NCBI RefSeq assembly: GCF_001613425.1
Contig: NZ_BDCI01000013.1
Coordinates: forward strand, 1-64,000
Length of the DNA stretch: 64,000 nucleotides
Source of the DNA: Nocardia vulneris
Lineage (GTDB): Bacteria; Actinomycetota; Actinomycetes; Mycobacteriales; Mycobacteriaceae
Direction of reading: 5' to 3'
Position numbers and translations under genes: made by a program. Below the pieces are notes generated by a model. It worked only from the letters and a program-made list of their open reading frames with translations, did not search any database and was not told the origin of the DNA. Every line of letters starts with the position of its first letter. The stretch's first letter is position 1. Shown here piece after piece: positions 1 through 8,351 of the stretch.

Positions 1-200
1 GCGCTTGTGCGCCGCCCTGCAGGGTGCCGCCGTCGGGGCCGACTTGCGCGCCGCCGTTCGCGCCCGCGCCGGGCGCTTGTGCGCCGCCCTGCAGGGTGCC
101 GCCGTTCGGGCCGACCTGTGCGCCGCCGTTCGCACCCGCCCCGCCCGGTGCCTGCGCACCGCCTTGCGCGGTACCGCCCTGCGGGCCGACTTGTGCGCCG
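1..200. repeat. Tandem ~72-bp coding repeats
   Basis: The block beginning GCGCTTGTGCGCCGCCCTGC at base 1 recurs at base 73, and a more diverged copy follows at about base 149. The period of 72 nt equals 24 codons of the leftward repeat protein, so the repeats are in frame. The array continues off the left edge, so copy number is unknown. Such arrays can expand or contract by slippage. Confidence 0.75.
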
Positions 201-313
201 CCCTGCGCACCGGGGGCTGCGCCCGGCCCGGGCTGAACGGCCCCGGCGACGCCGGTGAATATGAGTGATACGGCTACACCAGCAGCCGCCGCCGATCCGA
301 TCATGCGTTTCAT
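1..313 (-). CDS. Secreted Gly/Ala/Gln-rich repeat protein, C-terminus beyond the left edge
   Basis: The reading frame starts at ATG 313 (MKRMIGSAAAAG...) and is still open at base 1, so the C-terminus is missing. The first ~25 residues are a signal peptide: positive N-terminus, hydrophobic Ala/Val/Ile core and a likely AGA cleavage site. A short Pro/Gly stretch follows, then a low-complexity repeat with a 24-residue period built on NGGAQVGPNGGTLQGGAQAP. An AGAAGGGG Shine-Dalgarno lies about 7 nt before the ATG. The next upstream gene (540-1016) has the same signal-peptide and PGPGA start and almost the same leader, so the two look like tandem duplicates that diverged in their mature part. No function is recognised; cell-wall or surface location is inferred only from the signal peptide and repeats. 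Confidence 0.65.
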   Translation of the reverse strand, partial: MKRMIGSAAAAGVAVSLIFTGVAGAVQPGPGAAPGAQGGAQVGPQGGTAQGGAQAPGGAGANGGAQVGPNGGTLQGGAQAPGAGANGGAQVGPDGGTLQGGAQA

Positions 314-375
314 GTAAAGCCCCTTCTCGTATCGAAGTGGTACATGCGTACGTGCTGATCAAACGTTCAACACGA
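314..375 (-). promoter_or_regulatory. Leader of the repeat protein, duplicated in front of the neighbouring gene
   Basis: Read leftward, this segment holds TGTTGAACGTTTGAT, then ATGTACCACTTCGAT, then AGAAGGGGCT before the ATG. The same three blocks in the same order precede the gene at 540-1016. The blocks TTGAAC and ATGTAC are 19 nt apart here and 17 nt apart in the other copy. They could be -35 and -10 elements or a regulator site; which cannot be decided from sequence. Confidence 0.5.
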
Positions 376-452
376 TAGTGGCTCAGATCACTATGAGCAA
401 AACCGGTCGGTATGAAACGCGGAAAAGTCACCGAATCGGTGTCGAAGACAAA

Positions 453-484
453 CGTCGCCGCCGGGTGCACACCCGGCGGCGACG
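453..484 (-). terminator. Strong hairpin terminator after the small secreted protein gene
   Basis: Perfect 15-bp stem (CGTCGCCGCCGGGTG and its complement) with only 2 nt between the arms, followed on the leftward strand by TTTGT. It lies about 55 nt past the stop of the gene at 540-1016 and before the leader of the repeat protein, so it separates the two transcripts. Confidence 0.7.
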
Positions 485-539
485 CTGGTTGATTCCGCGC
501 GGTACCGCGCGGAACGGATCGTCTATCGATAGTGTCCGG

Positions 540-1016
540 TCATTCGGCCTTCTTGCCGGATCCGTTCTTTTCCGTGCCGCCGCTCTTCTCGGCGCCGCCG
601 CTCTTCGGGGTTGCGCCCTTGCTGTCGGATCCACCGCTGCGCTGTGCGCCGCCGTTGGGTGCCGTGCTCATGCCGTCTTGGGTGCCGTTGCCGGTACCGC
701 TCTGGTCCGGGCACCCTGGCGCGTCAGCGCTGCCGTTGTCGTCGGTGGGCTGCGCGATCGGAGCTTTCGCGCTGCCGCTGTCCAGCATGCCGGTCAGCGG
801 ATCGGAGGTGCCGCTCGGCTGGGCGCCGGACTGGTGGTTGCCGGTGCCGTCGGCGGGGACGTCGCCCGATTGCGGGCTCGTGCCTTGCTTGCACTGCTCG
901 GTCGTCGGCGGTTCGGCGCCCGGCCCGGGCTCGAACGCGTACGCCCCGGCGGCGCCGGAGAACAGCAGGGCTGCGGCCGCACCGGCGGCGACCGCGGTTC
1001 CTAGCTTGCAAATCAT
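540..1016 (-). CDS. Small secreted low-complexity protein, paralogue of its downstream neighbour
   Basis: 158 residues. Residues 1-27 are a signal peptide (MICKLG, then an Ala/Leu/Phe core, cleavage near GAYA). The mature part is hydrophilic and disordered in composition: Gly, Ser, Pro, Asp and Lys with many SGG/KSGG motifs, and two cysteines (in EQCKQG and APGCPD) that could form one disulphide after export. An AGAAGGGG Shine-Dalgarno precedes the ATG. Leader and signal peptide match those of the gene at 1-313 closely, which supports a tandem duplication. No family or function is recognised. It is a translated gene rather than chance because the leader is conserved and a terminator follows. 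Confidence 0.65.
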   Translation of the reverse strand: MICKLGTAVAAGAAAALLFSGAAGAYAFEPGPGAEPPTTEQCKQGTSPQSGDVPADGTGNHQSGAQPSGTSDPLTGMLDSGSAKAPIAQPTDDNGSADAPGCPDQSGTGNGTQDGMSTAPNGGAQRSGGSDSKGATPKSGGAEKSGGTEKNGSGKKAE

Positions 1017-1085
1017 GTGTAGCCCCTTCTCTGATCGAAGTGGTACATCTGCGTGGATATCAAACGTTCAACACGCTAGTGCGGG
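1017..1085 (-). promoter_or_regulatory. Second copy of the conserved leader/promoter
   Basis: Contains TGTTGAACGTTTGAT, 17 nt between TTGAAC and ATGTAC, then ATGTACCACTTCGATC and AGAGAAGGGGCT before the start codon. It matches the leader at 314-375 block by block while the coding regions downstream have diverged, so the element is under its own constraint. The remaining bases to 1251 show no gene. Confidence 0.5.
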
Positions 1086-1251
1086 CGCGCGGTGATCGGC
1101 GATAACCACCGGTACCGCTGGCAAGTCCGCATGATTCGGGTGTTTATCGGGGGCTACCGCAATTCCGCGGGAATTGACCGGCGCGGAAAACAGGAGATGA
1201 CCGAGGCGAAAATCGAGAATCGCCTAGGCCATTTCCGTGTGCTCGTTCGGG

Positions 1252-2625
1252 TCAGGGCGCCAGCGCGGCTCCCCCGGGTCCGGCGGGGATGATGGCCGGC
1301 GCGTCCTCGCCCGCGTCGGGTACTTCGGTGCCGCGCAGCGAGGTGCCCGCGGTTTCGCGCAGGAAGCACCAGGCGACCAGGCCGATCAGGCTGGCGCCGA
1401 TCATGTACGCGGCCGGGAACAGCGACCAGCCGGTCGACTCGATGGCGGCCTCGTTGACCAGCGGAGCGGTGCCACCGAAGGCGGCAGTGGAGACGTTGTA
1501 GGCCAGCGCGAAACCCGCGTAGCGCACCTGGGTCGGGAAGATGGCGGGGAAGGTCGAGCTGATCGTCGACAACTGGGGGACGTACAGCAGGCCGAGCACG
1601 ATGAATCCGATGATCGCCCACGCGGTGCCCTGGCCCATCAGCCAGTACATGGGCAGCGCCAGTACCGCCAGACCGACCAGCGAGAACAACCACATCGGGC
1701 GGCGCCCGACCCGATCGGACAGGCGGCCGAAGAACGGCAGCGTGACCATCATGACCGTCTGGCCGATCAGCATCATCGCGGTGGTGCCGGATTCGCTGAT
1801 GCCGATGGTCTTCTGCAGGTAGGTCGGCTGGTAGGTGAGCAGCGTGTAGTTGACGACGTTGAGCGCGACGACGAGCCCGCCCAGCGTGAGCAGTTCTCGC
1901 CGGTAGGTGGTGACGAGTTCGCGCAGCCCGCGCAGGCCGCCGGGCCGATGCTCCTGATCGGTCTGCTCGGCGACCTCGGCGACCTCGGTGAACACCGGGC
2001 TCTCGTCGAGCCGCGATCGCAGATACCAGCCGACCAGCCCGAGCGGGACGGCCAGCAGGAACGGGATGCGCCAACCCCAGTCGTGCATCGCGTCGGAGCC
2101 GATGGCGAGCTGGCAGGCGAGCACCGTGGCCGAACCGCCGACGAAGCCGGCGAGCGTGCCGAATTCCAGGAAGCTGCCCAGGAAACCGCGGCGTTTGTCG
2201 GATGCGCATTCGGCCAGATACGTTGCGGCGCCGCCGTATTCACCACCGGTCGAGAAGCCCTGCACGACCCGCAGGCCGATGAGCAGGATCGGGGCGAATA
2301 CGCCAACGCTGCTGTGTGTCGGCAGGATGCCGATGGCGCCGGTAGCCGCGGCCATCAGCAGGATCGTCGTGGCCAGCACGGCTTTGCGGCCGATCCGGTC
2401 ACCGAGCGGTCCCCACACCATGCCGCCGAGCGGGCGCAGCACGAAGGAGACGGCGAAGCCGAGCATGGTGCCGAGTGTGCCGAGTTCACCGGGAAAGAAG
2501 GCATCGGTGAGGTAAGTCGCGGTAGCCGCGTAGACGCCGTAGTCGAACCATTCGGTGGCATTGCCCATCGCGGACGCGGCGACCGATCGCCGTAACGGAA
2601 AACTCTCCGGTTTCTGATCAGTCAC
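1252..2625 (-). CDS. MFS transporter, metabolite:H+ symporter (MHS) family
   Basis: 457 residues with 12 predicted membrane segments, the usual length for ProP/KgtP-type symporters. The MHS signature is visible: MGNATEWFDYGVYAATATYL in TM1, GDRIGRK between TM2 and TM3, and RVVQGFSTGGEYGGAATYLAE in TM4. These carriers import osmolytes or carboxylates with protons; the substrate cannot be read from sequence. Start chosen at GTG 2625 (VTDQKPESF) because GGAGAGGAA lies just upstream; a longer reading from 2739 would add an untypical hydrophilic N-terminus. It stands alone, with about 230 bp of non-coding sequence on each side, so it is probably monocistronic. Confidence 0.85.
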   Translation of the reverse strand: MTDQKPESFPLRRSVAASAMGNATEWFDYGVYAATATYLTDAFFPGELGTLGTMLGFAVSFVLRPLGGMVWGPLGDRIGRKAVLATTILLMAAATGAIGILPTHSSVGVFAPILLIGLRVVQGFSTGGEYGGAATYLAECASDKRRGFLGSFLEFGTLAGFVGGSATVLACQLAIGSDAMHDWGWRIPFLLAVPLGLVGWYLRSRLDESPVFTEVAEVAEQTDQEHRPGGLRGLRELVTTYRRELLTLGGLVVALNVVNYTLLTYQPTYLQKTIGISESGTTAMMLIGQTVMMVTLPFFGRLSDRVGRRPMWLFSLVGLAVLALPMYWLMGQGTAWAIIGFIVLGLLYVPQLSTISSTFPAIFPTQVRYAGFALAYNVSTAAFGGTAPLVNEAAIESTGWSLFPAAYMIGASLIGLVAWCFLRETAGTSLRGTEVPDAGEDAPAIIPAGPGGAALAP

Positions 2626-2859
2626 TGCATTTCCTCTCCAGTCCGCGGACGGACGTTGACCTCGCTTCCAACCTCCGGGGTCCTGACAACCAGAGACTGG
2701 GCACGAAATAGACCGATACCCAGGTTTCAACCAGCGCAAACAGGCGGTGCCGCGGGCGGATTCGGTCCGCGGGCGGCGTGACCTGCGACGAAGGGGGTTG
2801 CAGTGTCAATGGTCACAGAACGATAACGGTCTGTGTGCTCGTGGTTTCCAGCGGGCGCA

Positions 2860-4293
2860 TCAACTCCGCAGATCTGTGCGCGACGCACCGGCTTTTCGAC
2901 CTCCGGCCGCCGCGGCGAGGGTGCCGGCGCACATCGCGACGCAGACCCAGCCGAACCAGTTTCCGAACCGCGCGTACATCGTGGACCCTTCGGCCAGCGG
3001 TATCCGTGCGAATACGGTGCGCGTGACGCCGACGTCGGTGCGCGCGGCGGCGCGAACCCGGCCGCGGCTGTCGCTGGCCACCAACTCGCCGAGTTGCGGC
3101 GCCCGGGCTACGCCGAGCCCGGCTTCGACGCCGCGCAGCACGGCCATCCGGCTGTGCAGCCAATAGTCGTCGGTGAAGTCGAGCGCGGGCACCAGCAGTA
3201 GCCGCGCACCGCGGCGCTGGTTCGCCCGGACCAGATCGGGATGGTCGAGGTCGTAACAGATGGCCAGAGCCCATGGTCGGCCGGGCACCTGCTGCCACTG
3301 GGTGCCCGGCCGGTGCTCGTCCTCCAGGCCGGGGATCAGGAAGTGTTTGGCGTAGCGCACGCCGGACGGGAAGTCGATGGCGGCGTTGTAGCTGGTGCCG
3401 CCGGTGGTCAGGATCAGGCCGGCGATCACGTGGATGTCGCGTCGGCGGGACACCTCGGTCAGCGGTTCGGCGAGCAGCGCGAGCGTGGCATCGTCGGCCC
3501 GCCAGGACTTTTCGGGCAGCACCACGACCTCGGCCCCGCGATCGGCGAGCTGCTCGATCTCGCGAACGGCACGGGAGACCATCGCGCGCCCTTCCGCGGA
3601 ATCCACGGGGACGTATTCCGGCGGCTGCGTCACCGCGACCAAACCCACGGCGACCGTGTCGGTTCCGGGCGTCGCGGCCAGTCGCCAGCAGCCGAACGCG
3701 AACAATGCGACCACACCGGCAGATACCGCTGCCGTCGTGCGAAGGCGCTGTGCCCGAGTGATTTCCGGTGCGCAGAGAACAGCGAGCGCAGCAGCCGGCA
3801 GCAGCATCAGGAACGTGATGCCCCAGACGCCGGTGAGCGAGGCCGTCTGGATCAGGGGCAGCAGGTCGGCCTGACTGTAGGCGATACTCCACCAGGCGCC
3901 GAACGGACCTGCCACCGCCAGCAGGAATTCCACGGCCGCCCACCCCGCGGGCAGTGCCAGCACCGCGAAACCCGCTCGCCCGCGCAGCAACAGCGCACGG
4001 GTGAGCACGACGACGCCGCCGAACAGCACGGTGGTCCCGCCGAGCAGCAGGGCCGTCACAGGGGCCGGTTGTTCCAGCGTGTCGAGGAAATAGGGCCACA
4101 GCTGGGCTACCACGCCGAGCCAGGACAAGGCGCCGGCCAGGAAGGCCGCTGCGGCGGACACCCGCGGGACGAGCAGCAGCACCGGTAGCGGCGCGAGGAT
4201 GGCCAGTCCGGGCAGCGGCCGTAAGCCGGTGCCGAGATGCCAGAGCAGTGCGGAGGCCGAGGTCGCCAGTGCGGCGAGCAGAAAACGTTTCAC
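2860..4293 (-). CDS. lnt: Apolipoprotein N-acyltransferase-like protein (nitrilase fold)
   Basis: 477 residues: about 6-7 membrane helices (1-210), a CN-hydrolase domain (about 220-450) and a closing helix, the Lnt arrangement. The catalytic triad is visible: Glu in VVLPEKSW, Lys in YAKHFLIPG and Cys in AICYDLDHP. Lnt transfers an acyl chain from phospholipid to the N-terminal cysteine of lipoproteins on the outer face of the membrane; actinobacterial homologues perform the same last step. The start is uncertain: GTG 4293 (VKRFLLAAL) gives a good first transmembrane segment, ATG about 4332 is possible, and the open frame continuing to 5199 overlaps the regulator gene and is not credible. Another nitrilase-fold membrane amidase cannot be excluded. 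Confidence 0.8.
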   Translation of the reverse strand: MKRFLLAALATSASALLWHLGTGLRPLPGLAILAPLPVLLLVPRVSAAAAFLAGALSWLGVVAQLWPYFLDTLEQPAPVTALLLGGTTVLFGGVVVLTRALLLRGRAGFAVLALPAGWAAVEFLLAVAGPFGAWWSIAYSQADLLPLIQTASLTGVWGITFLMLLPAAALAVLCAPEITRAQRLRTTAAVSAGVVALFAFGCWRLAATPGTDTVAVGLVAVTQPPEYVPVDSAEGRAMVSRAVREIEQLADRGAEVVVLPEKSWRADDATLALLAEPLTEVSRRRDIHVIAGLILTTGGTSYNAAIDFPSGVRYAKHFLIPGLEDEHRPGTQWQQVPGRPWALAICYDLDHPDLVRANQRRGARLLLVPALDFTDDYWLHSRMAVLRGVEAGLGVARAPQLGELVASDSRGRVRAAARTDVGVTRTVFARIPLAEGSTMYARFGNWFGWVCVAMCAGTLAAAAGGRKAGASRTDLRS

Positions 4294-4376
4294 CCCATGA
4301 ATATTCGAGCTGCGCGGGGTGGGGCACATCGCCGAGACGAGCGGTCTGCGACTCACTCCTATGGCGGAGCACGCGG

Positions 4377-5033
4377 TCAGCGGCGCCCGCCCGGCACCAC
4401 CAGTCCGGCCTCGTAGGCGAACACCACCGCCTGCGCCCGATCCCGCAGGCCGAGTTTCGAGAGCACCGAGCTGACATGCGTTTTCACCGTGTGCTCGCTG
4501 ACCGTCAGCGCCGCCGCCAGCTCCGCGTTCGACAGCCCGCGCGCCAGCTCGCGCAACGTATCCCGTTCGCGTTCGGTCAGCTCGTCGAGGCGCCGGGTCA
4601 GCTCGGGCCGCGGGCTGCCGCGGTGACTCAGCTCGGCGATCAGGCGCCGGGTCACGGTGGGCGCCAGCAGCGCCTCGCCCGCGTTCACCACGCGCACCGC
4701 GTCGATCAGCTCCTCGCGGCGCAGATCCTTCAGCAGGAACCCGCTGGCGCCGGCGTGTAGTGCGTCGTAGACATACTCGTCGAGATCGAACATGGTCAGT
4801 ACCAACACTTTCGCTGAGGTTCGGGCGCAGATGCGCCGGGTCGCGGCGACGCCGTCCAGCCGCGGCATGCGCACATCCATGACCACCACGTCGGGGGCGA
4901 GCGACTGCGCCTTGTCGATCGCTTCCAGACCGTCGGCGGCCTCGCCGACCACCGTGATGCCGGGGTCTGCGTCGAGGATCAGGCGGAACGCCGCACGGAA
5001 CAGGTCCTGGTCGTCGACTACGAGTACACGCAT
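4377..5033 (-). CDS. NarL/FixJ-family response regulator
   Basis: 218 residues. Receiver domain 1-120 with acidic pair D7-D8, phospho-acceptor D53 (VVVMDVRMP), T80 and K102 (GFLLKD). LuxR-type HTH at about 150-215 (LTERERDTLRELARGLSNAE, HTVKTHVSSVLSKLGL). ATG 5033 gives the canonical MRVLVVDDQ start; TTG 5039 would add two residues. The kinase stop codon at 5036-5038 lies right against the start, so the pair is translationally coupled. It should bind DNA on phosphorylation by the adjacent kinase. Target unknown; the nearest candidates are the downstream lnt-like gene or a remote transporter. Confidence 0.9.
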   Translation of the reverse strand: MRVLVVDDQDLFRAAFRLILDADPGITVVGEAADGLEAIDKAQSLAPDVVVMDVRMPRLDGVAATRRICARTSAKVLVLTMFDLDEYVYDALHAGASGFLLKDLRREELIDAVRVVNAGEALLAPTVTRRLIAELSHRGSPRPELTRRLDELTERERDTLRELARGLSNAELAAALTVSEHTVKTHVSSVLSKLGLRDRAQAVVFAYEAGLVVPGGRR

Positions 5034-5035
5034 GC

Positions 5036-6175
5036 TCAACCCCGTTGTCCGAGTGGAAGTTCGGCGTCCACCGCGAAGCCGTCCACGCCGCGTCCGTGCC
5101 GCAGCGTGCCGCCGGAGCCGGTGACCCGCTCGCGCATGCCGAGTAGTCCGTATCCGGGCTGGGAAACGCTCGCGAAACCTGCGCCATCGTCCGAAACACG
5201 CACGGTGAGTGCGTGATCCGACCAGCGCAGCAGCACGCGCACGCGGCTGGCCCGCGCGTGCTTCGCCGTGTTGGTCAGCGCCTCCTGCACTACCCGGTAC
5301 GCGGTGACCGCGACCTCGTCGGCGATCGCGCGGCGCGGCCCGTCCTCGTCCAGCTCCGCACTGAGACCCGTGCGTTCGGACAGTGCGACGAGGTCGGCGA
5401 TCGCCTCGATACCGGGTTGATGCGGTGGGTCGGCCGTGTCGCCGCGCAGCGCGCCCAACGAGCGTCGAAGCTGGTGTACCGCACCGCGACCGGTTTCCGC
5501 GATGCCGCCGAAGATCGCGTCGGCGCGGGCCGGGTCGGTGCCGGTGAACAGGGGACCGGTCTCGGCCTGCACGATCATCGAACCCACCGAATGGGTGATG
5601 ATGTCGTGCATGTCGCGCGCGATGCGCAGGCGTTCACGGTCCAATGCCGCGCCGCGTTCCTCTTCGAGCCTGCGGGCGCGCTCCTCGAGCATCTCGATCT
5701 GCGTCCGGCGGGCGCGCACCCCGGTGCCGAGCGCCCACGCCGTGAGGAAGGACATGGCCGCGTAGGCGTATGAGTCGGGGCTCTCGTCGGGGATGATCAG
5801 CGACAGCAGGATGCCGGCCGCGCCCGCGACGAAGGCTACGTGCCGTCGGCCGGGCGGGCTGTAGGCCGCGATGGTGTAGGCGCAGACGATGGTGCCGTAC
5901 GGCAGCGCGGGCATCGCGTGTGCGCAGGCGAGCAACGTGATCGCCGGGCCGACGATCAAGAACGTCGGCACGGGCGCGCGCCGCCGCCACCACACCGGCA
6001 CGGACGCGAGGACCGAGAGCAGCACGACCCACCAGGGCTGCCGCGCCAGCACCGTCGGACCGACACTCGCCACGGTGACCACCGCGGTCAAGCCGAAATC
6101 GACCGCGCCGCCCGGCAATCGCTCGAGCATCCGCCGGGTCGTCTCGTCGACGGCCGACCTCACGTTCCTGCGCAC
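5036..6175 (-). CDS. Sensor histidine kinase, DesK/NarL-partner type
   Basis: 379 residues. The N-terminal ~155 residues contain 4-5 hydrophobic segments with short loops, so the sensor is in the membrane. A coiled linker (160-182) leads to the HisKA_3 box ERLRIARDMHDIITHSV with phospho-acceptor H190, then HATPase_c with the N box (EALTNTAKHARAS), G1 box (VSDDGAGF) and GYGLLGMRERV. This class pairs with LuxR-type regulators, and the partner follows immediately. Start is GTG 6175 (VRRNVRSAV). Signal unknown; small membrane sensors of this type often respond to envelope or membrane stress. Confidence 0.9.
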   Translation of the reverse strand: MRRNVRSAVDETTRRMLERLPGGAVDFGLTAVVTVASVGPTVLARQPWWVVLLSVLASVPVWWRRRAPVPTFLIVGPAITLLACAHAMPALPYGTIVCAYTIAAYSPPGRRHVAFVAGAAGILLSLIIPDESPDSYAYAAMSFLTAWALGTGVRARRTQIEMLEERARRLEEERGAALDRERLRIARDMHDIITHSVGSMIVQAETGPLFTGTDPARADAIFGGIAETGRGAVHQLRRSLGALRGDTADPPHQPGIEAIADLVALSERTGLSAELDEDGPRRAIADEVAVTAYRVVQEALTNTAKHARASRVRVLLRWSDHALTVRVSDDGAGFASVSQPGYGLLGMRERVTGSGGTLRHGRGVDGFAVDAELPLGQRG

Positions 6176-6264
6176 AGCGATCAGTGTGGGCCGCGCCCGG
6201 CCCGCACCGCCTCACCCTCCGGATTGATCCGCGCCTCCCCCTTACGGATGAGTCGCCGCAGCGC

Positions 6265-7026
6265 TCAGCCCACGTGTTCGGCGAGGAACTGCTCCCAGGT
6301 CCGCGCACCGAGCCGAGTCCCGTCGAAGGTCAGGTTCGCGCCGACCCGATAGGCCTTGCCCGCCTTGCCGGGCAGATACACCGGCAGGAGCAACCGTCGT
6401 TTACCGGTGGCCCGCAGATAGTCGCGGACCACATCACCCAGTCCGTAGACGGTCGGCCCGGCGAGGTCCGCGACCAGTCCGGCCGGTTCCGCCTGCACCA
6501 ACTGCACCAGCCGCACGGCGACATCGCGGACGTCGACCGGTTGCAGCCGCATGCCTCCCGGAATCGGTACCACCGGCAGCTTCGCCAGCGCGCGCACCGC
6601 GGTGAGCGCCAGATCGTGGAACTGCGCTGCGCGCAACGTGGTCCACGGCACGCCCGACTCGGCGATGATCCGTTCCGACTCGGCCTTGGCCCGGTAGTAG
6701 CCGAGCGGAATCGCGTCGGCGGCGATCACCGAGATGTACACCAGGTGCCGCACCCCGGCTCGCGCCGCCGCGTCCAGCAGGTTCGCGGTGACCACCTCGT
6801 CGCCCTTCGGTCCGCCGGCCAGATGCAGCACCACGTCGACGCCGACGACCGCGGCGGCGACCCCTGTGCCGGTCAGCAGATCGCCGGTCACGTACTGGAT
6901 TCCCGCCGCGGGCTCCTGTGCGTTCCGGCTCAGTAGCCGCACCTCGGCCCCGGCCGCCACCAGCAGCGGAACCACCTGTCGCCCCAACGTCCCGGTGCCA
7001 CCGGTAACCAGAATCGTGCCGGTCAT
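6265..7026 (-). CDS. NmrA-like NAD(P)-binding atypical SDR
   Basis: 253 residues, the normal length for single-domain NmrA/TMR-like proteins. The Rossmann nucleotide-binding motif TGGTGTLG is at residues 8-15, and VRLLSRNAQE follows where NADPH-binding members carry an Arg. The later part has the family pattern HLVYISVIAAD, then a poor active-site region without a clear YxxxK, typical of NADP-sensing or NAD(P)H:quinone-type members. Substrate unknown. It is transcribed alone after a putative promoter at 7035-7074. Confidence 0.8.
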   Translation of the reverse strand: MTGTILVTGGTGTLGRQVVPLLVAAGAEVRLLSRNAQEPAAGIQYVTGDLLTGTGVAAAVVGVDVVLHLAGGPKGDEVVTANLLDAAARAGVRHLVYISVIAADAIPLGYYRAKAESERIIAESGVPWTTLRAAQFHDLALTAVRALAKLPVVPIPGGMRLQPVDVRDVAVRLVQLVQAEPAGLVADLAGPTVYGLGDVVRDYLRATGKRRLLLPVYLPGKAGKAYRVGANLTFDGTRLGARTWEQFLAEHVG

Positions 7027-7034
7027 GATCTCGT

Positions 7035-7074
7035 CCTGTCTCTGCGCGGCTGCTTATAGAGATGACGAGACAGG
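7035..7074 (-). promoter_or_regulatory. Inverted repeat around a -10 element of the NmrA-like gene
   Basis: Perfect 8-bp arms CCTGTCTC (7035-7042) and GAGACAGG (7067-7074) enclose the leftward -10-like hexamer TATAAG (7053-7058). The -10 is about 27 nt from the start codon. The arrangement fits an operator overlapping a promoter; no cognate regulator is adjacent. Confidence 0.4.
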
Positions 7075-7187
7075 CGCGCCGAATGTGACAGGTGAGACCG
7101 GGATCACGGCGGCCGCTGGTTGCCGGGTGCGACGCTCGAATGCGTTTCCCGGCAAAGGGTTCGAGAAACGATGCCCGGCGTCGCGAG

Positions 7188-7559
7188 TCAGCTGGGCCAG
7201 GTCTCCTCGACGATGAGGGTTCCGTTCTGGACGGCGGCGGCGTGGTGTCCGGCGACCACGTCGGGCGGGTAGGTCGGCCACAGGGTGATCGCACCGGAGG
7301 CTTTGTCGATGGTGCTCACGGTGCCGCCGATCGGCAGTGGCCCCGGCGGCGTGCGGGATTCGGTGGGCGCCGGGGGCGCGAAGGTGGCCACGACGACGAA
7401 ACAGCTGTCGAACTCGGTGATCCGGTTGGTGACGCCGCGCCCGGCGTCCTCGTCGAAAGCCAGGTAGCGCTCGGCGAGTCGCTGCGCTTCGGCGAGGGTC
7501 ACCGGGGTGGTGCACTCGGTCGGGTAAGCATGGATGTCCATCGTGTCGACGGCGGCCAC
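7188..7559 (-). CDS. Small hypothetical protein, YrhB/Imm35-like in style
   Basis: 123 residues from GTG 7559 (MAAVDTMDIHAYP); ATG 7541 would shorten it by six, and a TTG further upstream is also open. AAAGGAG is 14 nt before the GTG. The order of motifs (an AxxxAxxYLAFDED-type N-terminal helix, a central FDSCFVVVATF strand, then PIGGTVSTIDKASGAITLWP and a final EETWPS) recalls small YrhB-type immunity-like proteins, in which G-x-x-x-xIDK-x-TG is conserved. This is an impression, not a confirmed match. No toxin gene is adjacent, so an immunity role is not supported. Confidence 0.55.
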   Translation of the reverse strand: MAAVDTMDIHAYPTECTTPVTLAEAQRLAERYLAFDEDAGRGVTNRITEFDSCFVVVATFAPPAPTESRTPPGPLPIGGTVSTIDKASGAITLWPTYPPDVVAGHHAAAVQNGTLIVEETWPS

Positions 7560-7668
7560 CGGTGTGGCGCCAGCTCCTTTCCGCAATCCTGCTGCCCCAC
7601 TGTGCCGTACGGGCGCGGTGGTTGTTCACGTTGTCCGGGATTTGCTGTCCGGCGGGGAAGTTTGCCGG

Positions 7669-8235
7669 TCAGTCGAAGTGCACCGTGGCCAGCATCCGGC
7701 GGGCCAGCGTCTCGGGATCGGCGCCGGCGGCGAGACTCGAATTGTCCAGTGCCCCTTCCCGCCACAGCGCGGCGAAGCCGTGCACCAGCGACCAGGCGGC
7801 GAGCTGGGTCGACTGCTGGCGGTCGGCGTCGCCGGGGTGGATGGTGACGCTGCCGACGCGCAACGCCGCACCGGCCCGCAGCCGGGCTTCGGTCAAGCGC
7901 GGATCGTCGCCGCGTAACAGCGTGTGGCGGAACATCACGTCGAAATGGCCGGGATGCTCGCGCGCGAAACGGATGTAGGCGACGGCGACCTCGCGGAAGT
8001 CCGGCCCCGCGGCTTCCAGCGCGGTCCCGAGCAACTCGAAACCCTCGACCGCCAGCGCGGTCAGCACGCCCGCACGGTCGCCGAAATGATGCGCGGGCGC
8101 CGCGTGCGAGACCCCCGCCCGGCGGGCCAGTTCCCGCAGCGATACCGCGTCGACGCCGTCGCTCGCGATCTGCGCGGCGGCCGCGGCCAGGATGGTGGCC
8201 CGCAGATCGCCGTGGTGGTAGCCGGTTTTCGCCAT
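7669..8235 (-). CDS. TetR/AcrR-family regulator, WHG-type C-terminal domain
   Basis: 188 residues. HTH at about 10-55 (ATILAAAAAQIASDGVDAVS, then LRELARRAGVSHAAPAHHFG), preceded by GYHHGDL, a common start in the WHG subgroup. The ligand domain (60-188) contains a DVMFRH segment. It is divergent from the DoxX-family gene at 8352 across 116 bp holding a consensus promoter and repeated TGNCAAGNTTG elements, so it most likely represses that gene and itself. Confidence 0.88.
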   Translation of the reverse strand: MAKTGYHHGDLRATILAAAAAQIASDGVDAVSLRELARRAGVSHAAPAHHFGDRAGVLTALAVEGFELLGTALEAAGPDFREVAVAYIRFAREHPGHFDVMFRHTLLRGDDPRLTEARLRAGAALRVGSVTIHPGDADRQQSTQLAAWSLVHGFAALWREGALDNSSLAAGADPETLARRMLATVHFD

Positions 8236-8260
8236 GTCTCGATGGTGCCCGAGAATCTAG

Positions 8261-8315
8261 TCATTGACAAGTTTGCAGGGCCGTCCTAATCTTTCCACTG
8301 TCAAGATTGGGCGCG
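8261..8315 (+). promoter_or_regulatory. Consensus promoter of the DoxX gene with putative TetR sites
   Basis: TTGACA (8264-8269), 17 nt, TAATCT (8287-8292) is a near-consensus housekeeping promoter reading rightward. CATTGACAAGTTTG overlaps the -35 and a similar direct copy, CACTGTCAAGATTG, lies about 35 bp downstream, the second just past the -10. Sites over the -35 and transcription start are a usual place for repression by the divergent TetR protein. Confidence 0.6.
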
Positions 8316-8351
8316 GGCAGCTGATCCAGCGCAAGACATGGAGGAGGCCTG

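Noticed and set aside
5..268. Three overlapping rightward frames rich in Ala, Arg and Pro
   Set aside because: They are antisense to the leftward repeat protein and owe their openness to its repeated GC-rich codons; none has a Shine-Dalgarno or signal.
2860..5199. A continuous 779-codon leftward frame
   Set aside because: It would fuse the lnt-like gene to an out-of-frame reading of the response regulator. Only the part from about 4293 down has family features.
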